From Calothrix sp. PCC 7716 (GTDB lineage: Bacteria; Cyanobacteriota; Cyanobacteriia; Cyanobacteriales; Nostocaceae): a DNA stretch of 64,000 nucleotides. Positions within the stretch are counted from its first letter, which is position 1, and the number at the start of each line of letters is the position of its first letter. A program made the translations under genes and the position numbers. The notes under the pieces were generated by a model. The model was not told the DNA's origin and searched no databases. It saw nothing but the letters and a program-made list of their open reading frames with translations. The stretch covers positions 992,001 to 1,056,000 of the forward strand of contig NZ_AP025018.1 in assembly GCF_019977735.1 (NCBI RefSeq), read 5' to 3'. This document shows, piece after piece, positions 45,809 to 54,481 of the stretch.

Positions 45809-46732
45809 GTGGATTTAAAGCAGGTAATTATTGCTTATAAAGCGCGTGATGCCCAAAGCAAGCGTTGGGCAGAGATTTGCGCTAAACAACTTGAAAATCG
45901 TAACTGCCAAGTCTTGATGGGACCTAGTGGGCCAAAGGATAATCCTTATCCAGTATTTTTGGCTTCCGCTAACCATGAAATAGACTTGGCTTTAGTGTTA
46001 GGTGGTGATGGTACAGTATTAACAGGCGCCAGACATCTGGCTGCTGCTGGTATTCCGATATTAGGTGTTAATGTTGGGGGACACCTAGGATTTCTAACCG
46101 AGTCGGTGGATGAATTTAAAGACACCGAACAAGTTTGGGACAGGTTGCTAGAAGACCGTTATGCAATTCAACGACGTATGATGTTGCAAGCGGCAGTATT
46201 TGAGGGACATGGGTCTAATTTGGAACCTGTGACTGAGCGGTATTTATGTTTGAATGAAATGTGCGTCAAACCCGCTTCAGCAGACCGAATGATTACATCA
46301 ATTTTAGAAATTGAAATCGACGGTGAGGTTATAGACCAGTACGTTGGAGATGGGTTAATTGTTGCGACTCCCACAGGTTCAACAGGTTATACAGTTTCTG
46401 CGAATGGTCCCATCATGCACGACGGTATGGAAGCACTCACCGTTACTCCTATTTGTCCAATGAGTCTCTCAAGTCGTCCAATTGTTTTACCTCCTGGTTC
46501 GGTTGTTAGCATTTGGCCCCTAGGAGATTACGATTTGAGTACAAAGCTATGGATGGATGGAGTACTCGCTACTTCTATTTGGCCAGGACATCGCGTTGAT
46601 ATTAGAATGGCTGATTGTCGCGCTAAGTTTATTGTACTGCGCGAGAATAATTCTTATTATCAAACTCTACGCGAAAAGTTACTTTGGGCTGGTACTAGGG
46701 TTCGATATAGCAGTACTAATCATAGTAATTAA
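45809..46732 (+). CDS. nadK: NAD kinase
   Basis: A 307-residue enzyme that makes NADP from NAD and ATP (or polyphosphate). It has the GGDGT motif in LVLGGDGTVLTGARHL, LGVNVGGHLGFLTE, LCLNEMCVKPASADRM and VATPTGSTGYTVSANGP. The start is a GTG at 45809. Cyanobacteria usually have two NadK forms; this ndhE-linked form is one of them. It ends before a strong hairpin. Confidence 0.95.
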   Translation: MDLKQVIIAYKARDAQSKRWAEICAKQLENRNCQVLMGPSGPKDNPYPVFLASANHEIDLALVLGGDGTVLTGARHLAAAGIPILGVNVGGHLGFLTESVDEFKDTEQVWDRLLEDRYAIQRRMMLQAAVFEGHGSNLEPVTERYLCLNEMCVKPASADRMITSILEIEIDGEVIDQYVGDGLIVATPTGSTGYTVSANGPIMHDGMEALTVTPICPMSLSSRPIVLPPGSVVSIWPLGDYDLSTKLWMDGVLATSIWPGHRVDIRMADCRAKFIVLRENNSYYQTLREKLLWAGTRVRYSSTNHSN

Positions 46733-46756
46733 TTGGCAACGTGGCAACGGATGATG

Positions 46757-46798
46757 AACGGATGTAACGGATAAAATCACCCATCCGTTACATCCGTT
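46757..46798. terminator. 16-base perfect hairpin, bidirectional terminator
   Basis: AACGGATGTAACGGAT 46757-46772 pairs perfectly with ATCCGTTACATCCGTT 46783-46798 around a ten-base loop. It lies between the convergent nadK and PstS-like genes. The same AACGGAT units occur upstream at about 403-419, so it belongs to a repeat family. Confidence 0.8.
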
Positions 46799-46812
46799 GT
46801 ATCCGTTGCAAT

Positions 46813-47742
46813 TTAGTTACCAATTAAAGCTTGCTGCCCGCTCGTAGAAGTTGCATAGCCTAAAAATGCTTGCACAGCAGGACTAACAGGATTTTTATAA
46901 ACGTAATATAAGGTTCTTTGGTAAGGATAGCTCGATGAATCTGGTGTCAATCCATCTATAGGAACAACTCGCACTGTTTGTTGTTTCGCAACTTGTGCGT
47001 ATGTGGCATAACCAATTCCATCAGTTCCTAAAGCTTGAAGTAAAGGAGTCGTCGCATCCCTTGGTAGTGTTGCTATGTTTGGCGTTGTGCCAAAGTTGGC
47101 GCCTTTTAATATTAATTCTTGAAAAGATTTATTTGTTCCGCTTATAGTCGGTCGATTAATAACGCGGATAGTTCCAGGTGTTCCTCCAACTGCCGACCAA
47201 TTATTAACTTTTCCTTGGAAAATATCTGATACCTGAGCAATTGTTAATCCTGCACTAAAAGGATTATTTTTACCTACAACAACTGCAATTGCATCGTTGG
47301 CAATGGGAACAGCTGTTAATCTTTGTGCTTGTTCAGATGAAGTTAGTGGTCGTGATACTGCTGCTATTTCTACCTTTCCTGCAATTAAGTCTTGAAGACC
47401 TTTGTCGGAACCACCTGCACTAGTACTTACATTGGCGCCTTGGAATTGTCTTTGGAAACCTTGTTTTAAGTTTTCGTTAACAGTCACCATCGATGTAGAG
47501 CCATCAATTCTAACTGATGTTCCGGCAGGTACACTCGCAGGTAATGGAAACGGAGCAGATATTGTTGTATTTGTACCAGTTGTAGTACTATTAGAACCTG
47601 TTTGAGTGGTATTTACTGGAGCATCGGTAGCAACTGGAGCAGGCGCCTGGTCACGTTTGAAGAAAAACCAGTAACCTCCTCCAAGTAGTGCGATTAGTGC
47701 AGCAATAAAAACGATTGGTGGTGGGCCGCTTCTTTGAGCCAT
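46813..47742 (-). CDS. PstS-like phosphate-type substrate-binding protein
   Basis: A 309-residue protein. The N-terminus has a single membrane segment (about residues 8-27), so it is anchored or exported. A Thr/Ser-rich linker follows. The binding domain begins VRIDGSTSMVTVNENLKQGF and has SAGGSDKGLQDLIAGKVEIA, DAIAVVVGKNNPF, ISDIFQGKVNNW-type text (VSDIFQGKVNNWSAVGG) and GIGYATYAQV. No permease genes are adjacent. It could be a phosphate sensor or scavenger, but other anions are possible. Confidence 0.85.
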   Translation of the reverse strand: MAQRSGPPPIVFIAALIALLGGGYWFFFKRDQAPAPVATDAPVNTTQTGSNSTTTGTNTTISAPFPLPASVPAGTSVRIDGSTSMVTVNENLKQGFQRQFQGANVSTSAGGSDKGLQDLIAGKVEIAAVSRPLTSSEQAQRLTAVPIANDAIAVVVGKNNPFSAGLTIAQVSDIFQGKVNNWSAVGGTPGTIRVINRPTISGTNKSFQELILKGANFGTTPNIATLPRDATTPLLQALGTDGIGYATYAQVAKQQTVRVVPIDGLTPDSSSYPYQRTLYYVYKNPVSPAVQAFLGYATSTSGQQALIGN

Positions 47743-47778
47743 ATGATTATTTTCTGTGGTTGATGTATTTGATTGGAC

Positions 47779-48492
47779 TTATTGAGGTAGCTGTTTCGGA
47801 TTGGAATCGTTCAACATTTGCAGGCGCCGATTAATTTCGTCGTCTGCGGTCATTTGCTCCAGGTCTGCCTGAAGTTTTTCGGCTGGGTTTTCTGATAACT
47901 CAGCTAAAGCATTTTGGCGTAAGTTTCTACCTTGAACAGCGTTTTTAGCTGTTTCAAATTGCGAACGTGCTGAACCAATATCAAATTCATTGTTGACTTT
48001 CGCAATTGCTCCTAATGCTTCGTTAATTTCTGCTAAGTCCTTCATATTTTGCATATCAGTTTTGTATGCTTCGAGCTTCATTCGTTCGCGGTTTAACTTT
48101 TCTTTAGAAGCCTTGACATACTGTTCTGCTTGCTTTACTTGTGCTTCGAGTTGAGGTAATAATTGCTCTATTTGAATTACTCTTGACATTGCTAAACGCG
48201 CAGCTTCTTGATTTCCTGCACGTTGTGCGAGTGCTGCTTGCTGTTCTGCTTGCTTTAATTCATTGGCTTTTTCTTCGTACTTCTTTTTAGCTTTTTCATA
48301 TGAGCCAACTTGCATAGCTACAGCTTCTGCGAGCTTTTGAACCGACTGCTGCATTGAGTGTAATGATTCTTCTGCCACTGCTACAGCAACTTTTCCACCT
48401 TGTTCTACAGGAATTCCCCATAACCAGTTCCAGGTGCCAACTATAGTTCTTCCAGCTCGCTCACCCATTAACCAATAGATTGCTTTTTTCAT
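47779..48492 (-). CDS. PspA/IM30-like coiled-coil protein
   Basis: A 237-residue protein that is almost wholly coiled coil, residues about 40-225, with long Ala/Glu/Lys/Gln-rich helices (KAKKKYEEKANELKQAEQQA). The N-terminal 35 residues contain WNWLWGIPVEQGGKV, an amphipathic segment suited to membrane binding. This is the general plan of PspA/IM30 (Vipp1), though the length and N-terminus differ from thylakoid Vipp1, so it is probably a divergent member. It lies 36 bases from the PstS-like gene on the same strand. Confidence 0.6.
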   Translation of the reverse strand: MKKAIYWLMGERAGRTIVGTWNWLWGIPVEQGGKVAVAVAEESLHSMQQSVQKLAEAVAMQVGSYEKAKKKYEEKANELKQAEQQAALAQRAGNQEAARLAMSRVIQIEQLLPQLEAQVKQAEQYVKASKEKLNRERMKLEAYKTDMQNMKDLAEINEALGAIAKVNNEFDIGSARSQFETAKNAVQGRNLRQNALAELSENPAEKLQADLEQMTADDEINRRLQMLNDSNPKQLPQ

Positions 48493-48622
48493 ATTTATAC
48501 CAATTTGGAAATTTTTGCTTCCAGTCTAATTTGAAGTAATAGTAAATGGCTTCGGTAAATACTCGATCTATTAATGCGCTCACTCAATAATGCCAGTTTT
48601 TATCAATAAAATGCAGGAGCAA

Positions 48623-48688
48623 AGAAACCGCGTTTCTATGCAAATTGTCCTTTTTATTACGATATCTCAACAAAGAAACCCGGTTTCT
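48623..48688. repeat. two AGAAACC-type palindromes
   Basis: AGAAACCGCGTTTCT 48623-48637 and AGAAACCCGGTTTCT 48674-48688 belong to the family described at 3851. They lie upstream of the PspA-like gene. Confidence 0.75.
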
Positions 48689-48943
48689 AGGCTGCTGTAA
48701 ACTACAAAACACAATTTATCAATTCCGTATAAGAATAAATTTATTTTTTATCGTCATCGTTGACTCAATATAATATATAACGCTTATTTAATTCTTAGTG
48801 ACTATGCCTATACATTTGAAGGCTATTTATATAAACAATTCTAATTTTTTAATTTCGTTGTTTTTAATTAATACTTAATATATTATTAATTAATTCTTAA
48901 TTTTTGAAATAAACCACTAACTGACTGGACACCACTTTCGATT

Positions 48944-49044
48944 GGGAGTGTAAGGTGGGCAGTGCCCACCATACGCAAGGTATATGGGCAGTGCCCACCA
49001 TTTGGGAGTGTAAGGTGGGCAGTGCCCACCATACGCAAGGCATA
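48944..49044. repeat. 60-base-period tandem repeat with GTGGGCAGTGCCCAC core
   Basis: Units starting GGGAGTGTAAGG at 48944 and 49004 are identical over at least 37 bases. Between them is a shortened unit TGGGCAGTGCCCACCA at 48985-49000. Each core is a short palindrome. The rest of the gap 48493-49140 is AT-rich with no gene. Confidence 0.8.
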
Positions 49045-49140
49045 AGGTGTTTCTGCTTCCAAAATTCGCTATGTTGGGCGAAAATGGCTCATATCAATGA
49101 ATCGCACTCTCTTAAATATTTCATCTAAATATACAAATAT

Positions 49141-50526
49141 ATGGTAGAATTACGAATCTTTGATTTTGCTTGTCATGATTTATTTGGGAGTCTAGTTGAA
49201 AATTTCAGTGCAGAACTCGCTTCTAATTGCTTCGGCGCCTCAAAAGTAATTATTGCTGAACGCGACCCTATAAAGTTTCTTGCTGGTTTCCTAGCTGCTG
49301 TTGAAGCAAAATGTCAAGTCTTTTTATGTAACCCTGACTGGGGTAACAATGAATGGCGCCAAGTTTTAAATTTAGTACAACCAGATATTATTTGGGGCAA
49401 AAAACTCGACACTCAACACTCATCAACGCCATTCGCCTCAACGCGGGGAACCCGCGCACGGCGATGGCTCCTCAGCACTCAGCACTCAGCACTCAGCACT
49501 CAACACTCAGCACTAATTATGATTCCTACTGGTGGTTCTGCTGGGAAGGTTAAGTTTTGTGTTCATACTTGGGAAACTTTAGTTGCTTCAGTGCGAGGGT
49601 TTACAGAATATTTTCAGGTTAGTCAGGTAAATTCGCTTTGTTTGTTGCCGTTGTACCATGTCAGTGGGTTGATGCAGTTTGTACGCGCGTTTACTACTGG
49701 TGGAAAGTTGAGTATTTGCAATTTTAAACAGTTGGTATCGGGGGAAGTGCCTGATATTGACCCTTCTGGTTTTTTTATTTCTTTAGTACCAACTCAGCTA
49801 CAACGATTTTTACAAGACTCACAGTTGACTATATGGTTATCTAAGTTTGATACTGTACTTTTAGGTGGCGCCCCTGCTTGGGATGAGTTGTTGGAGAAAG
49901 CTAGATATCACCAAATTAGATTGGCGCCTACTTATGGAATGACAGAAACTGCTTCACAAATCGTTACGTTGAAACCCGATGATTTTTTAAGGGGTAAACG
50001 TGGTTGTGGAAAAGTTCTTCCTCACGCACGAGTTTCGATATGTGATGGTAAAGTTTGTGTTGAATCTGAATCTTTGTTTTTGGGTTACTACGGTGATAAT
50101 GATAATAGTAATAATTTTAAAATAGATGATGTTGGTTATTTTGATGAGCAAGGCTATTTATATATAATTGGTCGTGATAGCAGTAAAATTATTACTGGTG
50201 GTGAAAATGTTTACCCTGAAGAACTAGAAGCTGCGATTCGAGAAACACAAATGGTAAACGATGTTTGTGTTGTGGGAATTGCGGATAAGTATTGGGGACA
50301 AGCTGTTACCGCTGTTTATGTGCCTAAGTACGCGAATACTTCAACTTTTGCGATTGAAACTATTCTAAAATATGGTTTGAGTAAGTATAAAATTCCTAAG
50401 TATTGGGCGCCTGTTTCTGTGATACCACGTAATTTACAGGGTAAAGTTAATCGTGATGAAATTTTAAAAATTGCGGTTGAATGTTTGAGTGAGGCAGGCA
50501 AAACGCCTACCCGACAGGGGGTTTAG
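49141..50526 (+). CDS. menE: 2-succinylbenzoate-CoA ligase with in-frame repeat insertion
   Basis: A 461-residue acyl-adenylate-forming enzyme of phylloquinone synthesis. The ATP loop is IMIPTGGSAGKVKF (126-139). Other signatures are APTYGMTETASQIV, GRDSSKIITGGENVYPEELE and the C-terminal Lys in NLQGKVNRDE. Between residues about 90 and 125, just before the ATP loop, lies an extra stretch of about 35 residues ([11 protein letters not shown] and similar). It is encoded by a heptamer array and a short GC-rich piece and has no place in the family. The frame is kept, so the protein may still work. The thioesterase gene of the same pathway follows on the other strand. Confidence 0.88.
   Translation: MVELRIFDFACHDLFGSLVENFSAELASNCFGASKVIIAERDPIKFLAGFLAAVEAKCQVFLCNPDWGNNEWRQVLNLVQPDIIWGKKLDTQHSSTPFASTRGTRARRWLLSTQHSALSTQHSALIMIPTGGSAGKVKFCVHTWETLVASVRGFTEYFQVSQVNSLCLLPLYHVSGLMQFVRAFTTGGKLSICNFKQLVSGEVPDIDPSGFFISLVPTQLQRFLQDSQLTIWLSKFDTVLLGGAPAWDELLEKARYHQIRLAPTYGMTETASQIVTLKPDDFLRGKRGCGKVLPHARVSICDGKVCVESESLFLGYYGDNDNSNNFKIDDVGYFDEQGYLYIIGRDSSKIITGGENVYPEELEAAIRETQMVNDVCVVGIADKYWGQAVTAVYVPKYANTSTFAIETILKYGLSKYKIPKYWAPVSVIPRNLQGKVNRDEILKIAVECLSEAGKTPTRQGV
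49408..49514. repeat. heptamer array inside menE
   Basis: Six tandem CTCAGCA-type heptamers (49471-49512, one being CTCAACA) are preceded by an AACACTC-type fragment and a GC-rich piece with CGCGGGGAACCCGCG. Because 7 is not a multiple of 3, every frame of the array reads LSTQHSA without a stop in this orientation. Confidence 0.9.
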
Positions 50527-50543
50527 AATATTGCACCAGGTCT

Positions 50544-50558
50544 AGAAACCGGGCTTCT
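50544..50558. repeat. AGAAACC-type palindrome after menE
   Basis: AGAAACCGGGCTTCT with a degenerate partner CCGGTTTCTT near 50604. It is intergenic, between menE and the convergent thioesterase gene, and could act as a terminator. Confidence 0.6.
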
Positions 50559-50662
50559 TACCAAAGATGTTGCGAGAAAACGTTGATTTTTCGTGACTGT
50601 TGCCCGGTTTCTTTCGGCTTGCCCTTGAATGCTGCATTCCGGTAAGCTACCCGACGAGGGGT

Positions 50663-51079
50663 TTAAAATATAGGTACAAATTTATATTCCTGTATCCATT
50701 TATTCATTGTATTTGGTAATTGCTTTTTATGCCGAGTTGCTGTATCAATACAAGCATGTCTAGTCAGCGCTTTACTCGCTACTAAATCAGCAATAATTAT
50801 TTCGTAATCTATCTCAAATTTCTCTTCGCTTAGTTTTTGTGGTATCAAACGAATTTTTAGTTTGTCACCACAAGTTATTGGACGAAAAAAGTCTACGTTT
50901 GCATGAATGATTGGATATGCAACCGATGGGTTAGTGAAAAATTCTTTGAGAATGATACCCGATGCTTCTAAAGATTCTTCGTAAGCTTCGTGGCAAATTT
51001 TTAATATGTTGGCAAAATATAATACACCTGCGGCATCAGTATCTTGAAACCGAACGGTACGATGATATATAAATGGCAT
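50663..51079 (-). CDS. 1,4-dihydroxy-2-naphthoyl-CoA thioesterase
   Basis: A 138-residue hot-dog-fold thioesterase of the 4-hydroxybenzoyl-CoA thioesterase type. The catalytic Asp lies in [18 protein letters not shown], followed by [13 protein letters not shown]. In Synechocystis, Slr0204 of this type hydrolyses DHNA-CoA in phylloquinone synthesis. The adjacent menE gene, converging on it, supports this assignment. Acyl-CoA hydrolysis in general is the fallback. Confidence 0.85.
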   Translation of the reverse strand: MPFIYHRTVRFQDTDAAGVLYFANILKICHEAYEESLEASGIILKEFFTNPSVAYPIIHANVDFFRPITCGDKLKIRLIPQKLSEEKFEIDYEIIIADLVASKALTRHACIDTATRHKKQLPNTMNKWIQEYKFVPIF

Positions 51080-51164
51080 TCCTGGCTACCTAGCAAAAAT
51101 TTGCTTTAAACAAGTTCTTTACCTGTTTTACTCTCATATACAAATCGGCGCCAATATTTTACCA

Positions 51165-51196
51165 AGAAACCTGGTTTCTACAGAAACCAGGTTTCT
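51165..51196. repeat. double AGAAACC-type palindrome at the hopA1-like stop
   Basis: AGAAACCTGGTTTCT 51165-51179 and AGAAACCAGGTTTCT 51182-51196 stand two bases apart. The TAG stop of the minus-strand hopA1-like gene (51195-51197) overlaps the second unit. The pair can also form one hairpin, which suits a terminator. Confidence 0.75.
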
Positions 51197-52271
51197 ATGT
51201 GTAAATATCCTCCGAATTGGGGTTGAGGTAAGGATGCTGTAAGTCTATACCAGCTTCGTTAAAATTATTTTCAATGGCTTGTATTTTTTCTTCGATAGAT
51301 TTTTTACCTTGTTGCCACGATTTTAACAAAGCATTGGCTATGATTTGACATCGATTCATGCCAAAGCTTTCATTTTTGGCTAAGTTCTGCTGTGGTTGTT
51401 CTGCTACCCCTAGTCCTGGTGCCAAGAATTTTGTGAATAAGGGTATTTCGGGAAGGAAGTATGATTGATGCTGCGAATATACGGTTTGTAATATTTTACG
51501 AATTATTAAATAATCTTGCTTTTGAAATTCAAGTATGCATGAGTCATAGCGATTAAAGGCAGCAGGATGACACAAAACATGATAGCTAAAAGGAATTTTT
51601 TCTTCGTTAAGGGCAATGGTAAGACTATCGATTAATGGAACGGCGCCTGCTTCCGTAATATTGAAGTATATTCTACTTAATCTACAATCTGTAAATAAAC
51701 CATATTCTGGTTGACCACAATTAGAGACAGCAATATAATATCCGTTTTGCAAGCGGTTTTTGGGTAGCCATATAGATATATAGTCACCACGTTTAGGCGC
51801 AGGAGTTTTTTTATAAATATGGTTACTATCAACGTACATAGTTAAGCCACCTTTAATTACGGCTAAACTTGCATCTGGTTCGCGTCGTAGTACGCACCAG
51901 CCAGAATCATAATAACCGGCGCCGTGGTTATGTTCGTGGAGTTGCGCTCTTAATTCTTCATCAATTCCGAGAATTGAATTATTTTCTAAGTTGTGATGCA
52001 GTGCGTATATTCCGGTTACACGTGATGGGGGTTTACTCAAGATATTTTGTAGCGATGCGTTGAAATAAATCCCAAAGATGAAATTACGTAGTAGCAGCGC
52101 GTAATATTTTTGCTGTAATTGAACTGGGTTACGCTGAAAACGCGCTACCACGTCAGACGAAAGAGCAAACTTTTCAAAGCTAGGATGACGAATACAAAAA
52201 TTATCTGAGATTTCAATATCACTAGCTATTGCACGTAAGGTATCGACAGAAGAAATAGCAGTTTGTAGCAT
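51195..52271 (-). CDS. HopA1-family protein (putative phospho-Ser/Thr lyase-like)
   Basis: The start at 52271 is favoured by AAGGGG 10 bases upstream; an ATG at 52295 would overlap the kinase gene by 7 bases. The protein has about 358 residues without signal peptide or membrane segment. The HopA1 signature region is seen in YIAVSNCGQPEYGLFTDCRL, RIYFNITEAGAVPLIDSLT and LNEEKIPFSYHVLCHPAAFN with YDSCILEF. HopA1-type proteins act as lyases in class V lanthipeptide (LxmY) and thioviridamide-type (TvaD) pathways, removing phosphate from modified Ser/Thr. The kinase gene directly upstream strengthens this reading. No precursor peptide was recognised nearby. Confidence 0.78.
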   Translation of the reverse strand: MLQTAISSVDTLRAIASDIEISDNFCIRHPSFEKFALSSDVVARFQRNPVQLQQKYYALLLRNFIFGIYFNASLQNILSKPPSRVTGIYALHHNLENNSILGIDEELRAQLHEHNHGAGYYDSGWCVLRREPDASLAVIKGGLTMYVDSNHIYKKTPAPKRGDYISIWLPKNRLQNGYYIAVSNCGQPEYGLFTDCRLSRIYFNITEAGAVPLIDSLTIALNEEKIPFSYHVLCHPAAFNRYDSCILEFQKQDYLIIRKILQTVYSQHQSYFLPEIPLFTKFLAPGLGVAEQPQQNLAKNESFGMNRCQIIANALLKSWQQGKKSIEEKIQAIENNFNEAGIDLQHPYLNPNSEDIYT

Positions 52272-52288
52272 GTGGTTATTTTCCCCTT

Positions 52289-53518
52289 TTAACATCCGCG
52301 TAAACGAGGTTTTTCGTAGTAAATTCGCAACAGATTTTCATGTTCGCGTTCTGTTACACTTGGTTTTTCAAGTTTTTGCAGTGGTCTAAGAATTTCTGAC
52401 TCGTTGACCCCAAACACTGTGTTAATAGACTCGAATGGCATTGTTAACAGTGTTTTGGATGTATATAGTATATTGAGTTGGGTGTTATTAAAGCTTTGCT
52501 GAGATTTGATATCTTGCTCTAGACTGTTCATTAAAGCTAAACCCGCAAACTGCACTACGCGCGTTATAAAGTTTTTGCGGTATTCCAAAATCATTGGAAA
52601 GGCGCCTATATAAGCACGGATTAACGCTAATATCGAAGGTCTAAGTGTTTCAAGCTCAATCAAAGCTAACTGTTGCGATTCTTCTAATTCCAACGTCTCG
52701 TCAACAATTATGCTAGATAACCAAATTCGTAAATAATCGGCAATTAAAGTTCCTAAATCGAACGCTGGTTCACCCCATGCCGCAGTTTCCCAATCGATAA
52801 ACCGTATTAAGCAGTTATCGAGTTTATCCCAACGCGCATGAACGAGAATGTTTTCTAATTTCAAGTCATTGTGCGTTAAACAGCAAGGACTCCATTCACA
52901 TGCTAAGTCGGCAATAGCTGATTCTAAAATTTCGTAGCGTTGGTTAAGTACATAAAAGTCAAGTCCGGATTGATCCATTTCTCCAAACATCTCTGGTGTG
53001 ACAAACCCCGCTCCCTGCGCTGGATTAAAAAATTCATAGCGAATTGCGCCATCTGGAGCAGTCGTCATAAAATTACGATATTCACGACGGTTGTATGTAC
53101 TGCGGTGTAGTGCTGCTAAGTTACTACCTACCGTAGCTGCTATCGTTTCGGGGTAAATACCCTTATCCCAATAAAAACTGCCTAATTCTTCGTAATCATC
53201 AAGATAATTACGAACCAATATTGAATTTTCTTCATCGAAATGCACCACCGTACACGACAGCGCAGTAATATTCCTCAACACTGGAAACGCAAGGGTTAAC
53301 TGGTGCTGAAGAAGTTCGTTAAACAGTGAGTGAGGAATTTCATTATTCAAACCGCGTTCTTGCTTGACTAGGAGCTTTTGCCCTCGTTGGGTAACAACAA
53401 AATTACGATTCTTACAATTTGGCAATTGAGAATCAAATAAAGCTCCATCTTCTAAGCTAAACAGACCTGCGACTTGCAGGTACTGGATAACGTTGTGTGA
53501 AGACAGTGAAAAGACCAT
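52289..53518 (-). CDS. APH-type kinase paired with HopA1-like protein
   Basis: A 409-residue aminoglycoside-phosphotransferase-fold kinase. Residues about 40-75 form the N-lobe (GQKLLVKQERG). The catalytic loop is LTHNDLKLENILVHARW (H-x-D-x-x-x-x-N), and the metal Asp is in LIRFIDWETAAWGEPAFDLG. In class V lanthipeptide and thioviridamide-like clusters an APH-type kinase (LxmK, TvaC) phosphorylates Ser/Thr of a precursor and a HopA1-type lyase eliminates the phosphate. The order and close spacing with the next gene match that scheme. A free-standing small-molecule kinase is the alternative. Confidence 0.82.
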   Translation of the reverse strand: MVFSLSSHNVIQYLQVAGLFSLEDGALFDSQLPNCKNRNFVVTQRGQKLLVKQERGLNNEIPHSLFNELLQHQLTLAFPVLRNITALSCTVVHFDEENSILVRNYLDDYEELGSFYWDKGIYPETIAATVGSNLAALHRSTYNRREYRNFMTTAPDGAIRYEFFNPAQGAGFVTPEMFGEMDQSGLDFYVLNQRYEILESAIADLACEWSPCCLTHNDLKLENILVHARWDKLDNCLIRFIDWETAAWGEPAFDLGTLIADYLRIWLSSIIVDETLELEESQQLALIELETLRPSILALIRAYIGAFPMILEYRKNFITRVVQFAGLALMNSLEQDIKSQQSFNNTQLNILYTSKTLLTMPFESINTVFGVNESEILRPLQKLEKPSVTEREHENLLRIYYEKPRLRGC

Positions 53519-54084
53519 GTACTAGTTCCTACCTAAATTATTGCAAAACTCAAAAACACAACAGCGAGCAAAATACTAGTTGTAATTGTCACTATCTACT
53601 AATATCCGATTTGTGCTAGCAAGACTTGCCAAAATGGCAATAAAGCCTTTACTTTTTCTTTAAATAATGCTCATCAGAGCCTTTAAATCTTTAAATAACA
53701 TCAGAACAATTCGCCAACGAGCGCATGTTCACGAGTTACATTTTTTATTTAGTTCTGCTCTAAATCAATAATAAACATATCTGTAAATTTACCCAACATC
53801 TACACAGTACATAAAAACTTAGTTGAATTCCGGATAGGTTCAATGTTTTTTAATGGGAATTTTTAATATGTTACTTTAATCGCCCGAAATCCTTATTAAT
53901 TAAGCTTTTTACCCAAATATGATTATGATTCAAGGCGCCATACTGAGGCTTACATCATAATATTTTTTTACAAGTAAAGGCTTTTTTGTAACTTTTGTAA
54001 CAATTTGTTCTGAAGGGATAAAAATATGCTTGATATGATTTTTAAATCAACTTACTAATATTCATGACTTAAGTAAAAGTTTGT
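53519..54084. other. 566-base region upstream of the kinase-HopA1 pair
   Basis: AT-rich, one GGCGCC at 53934. On the minus strand only very short frames (up to 16 codons) were found. On the plus strand the longest is 34 codons from about 53668 (MLIRAFKSLNNIRTIRQRAH), without leader features. It should contain the promoter of the pair. No precursor gene is supported. Confidence 0.5.
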
Positions 54085-54139
54085 CTTGTGGAGCGGGCAT
54101 CCTTGCCCGCCCTAGATATTAGGACTCCCATCCCACAAG
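54085..54139. repeat. CTTGTGG...CCACAAG inverted repeat
   Basis: It starts CTTGTGGAGCGGGCATCC and ends CCCATCCCACAAG. It belongs to the family at 9251, 24247 and 62417 and abuts the stop of the TMEM14-like gene (54143). Confidence 0.8.
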
Positions 54140-54142
54140 AAG

Positions 54143-54466
54143 TTAAGTAGAAGCTTTAAAAAGCTGACTTGCGATAACTAGAAGTGTTACAACTCCCAAA
54201 ACAGTCATTAAACCCGCAGGCATAAATTTACGTGTTTTTTGTAATCTCAAAGCAAAAACTATGACTAAAATACCCGTAATAACCCCAGCAAAGACAAAAC
54301 CATAGCTTTGTCCTTGAAGTTGGAGTATACCAGCGATAATTAGTAGTAAGCCACTGATGGCGCCGCTAATTAGGGAAATTTTACTTCCTGCTTGCTTGTA
54401 GCCAATAATGCCACCAACAATTGATAAAATACCGTAAGTAAACGTGATAATAGTAGCTAAGTTCAT
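54143..54466 (-). CDS. TMEM14-family small membrane protein
   Basis: A 107-residue protein with four hydrophobic segments. It has the Gly-rich TMEM14/UPF0136 pattern GGIIGYKQAGSKISLISGAI and ALRLQKTRKFMPAGLM. Plant relatives (FAX1) export fatty acids from chloroplasts, so lipid or fatty acid transport is possible; the cyanobacterial role is not established. It is divergent from the ATPase gene, with only 15 bases between the starts. Confidence 0.8.
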   Translation of the reverse strand: MNLATIITFTYGILSIVGGIIGYKQAGSKISLISGAISGLLLIIAGILQLQGQSYGFVFAGVITGILVIVFALRLQKTRKFMPAGLMTVLGVVTLLVIASQLFKAST

Positions 54467-54481
54467 TCGTGAATCCTAATA

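Noticed and set aside
53668-53772. 34-codon plus-strand frame as precursor for the kinase-HopA1 pair
   Set aside because: It is on the opposite strand, has no leader features, few Ser/Thr and no ribosome site.
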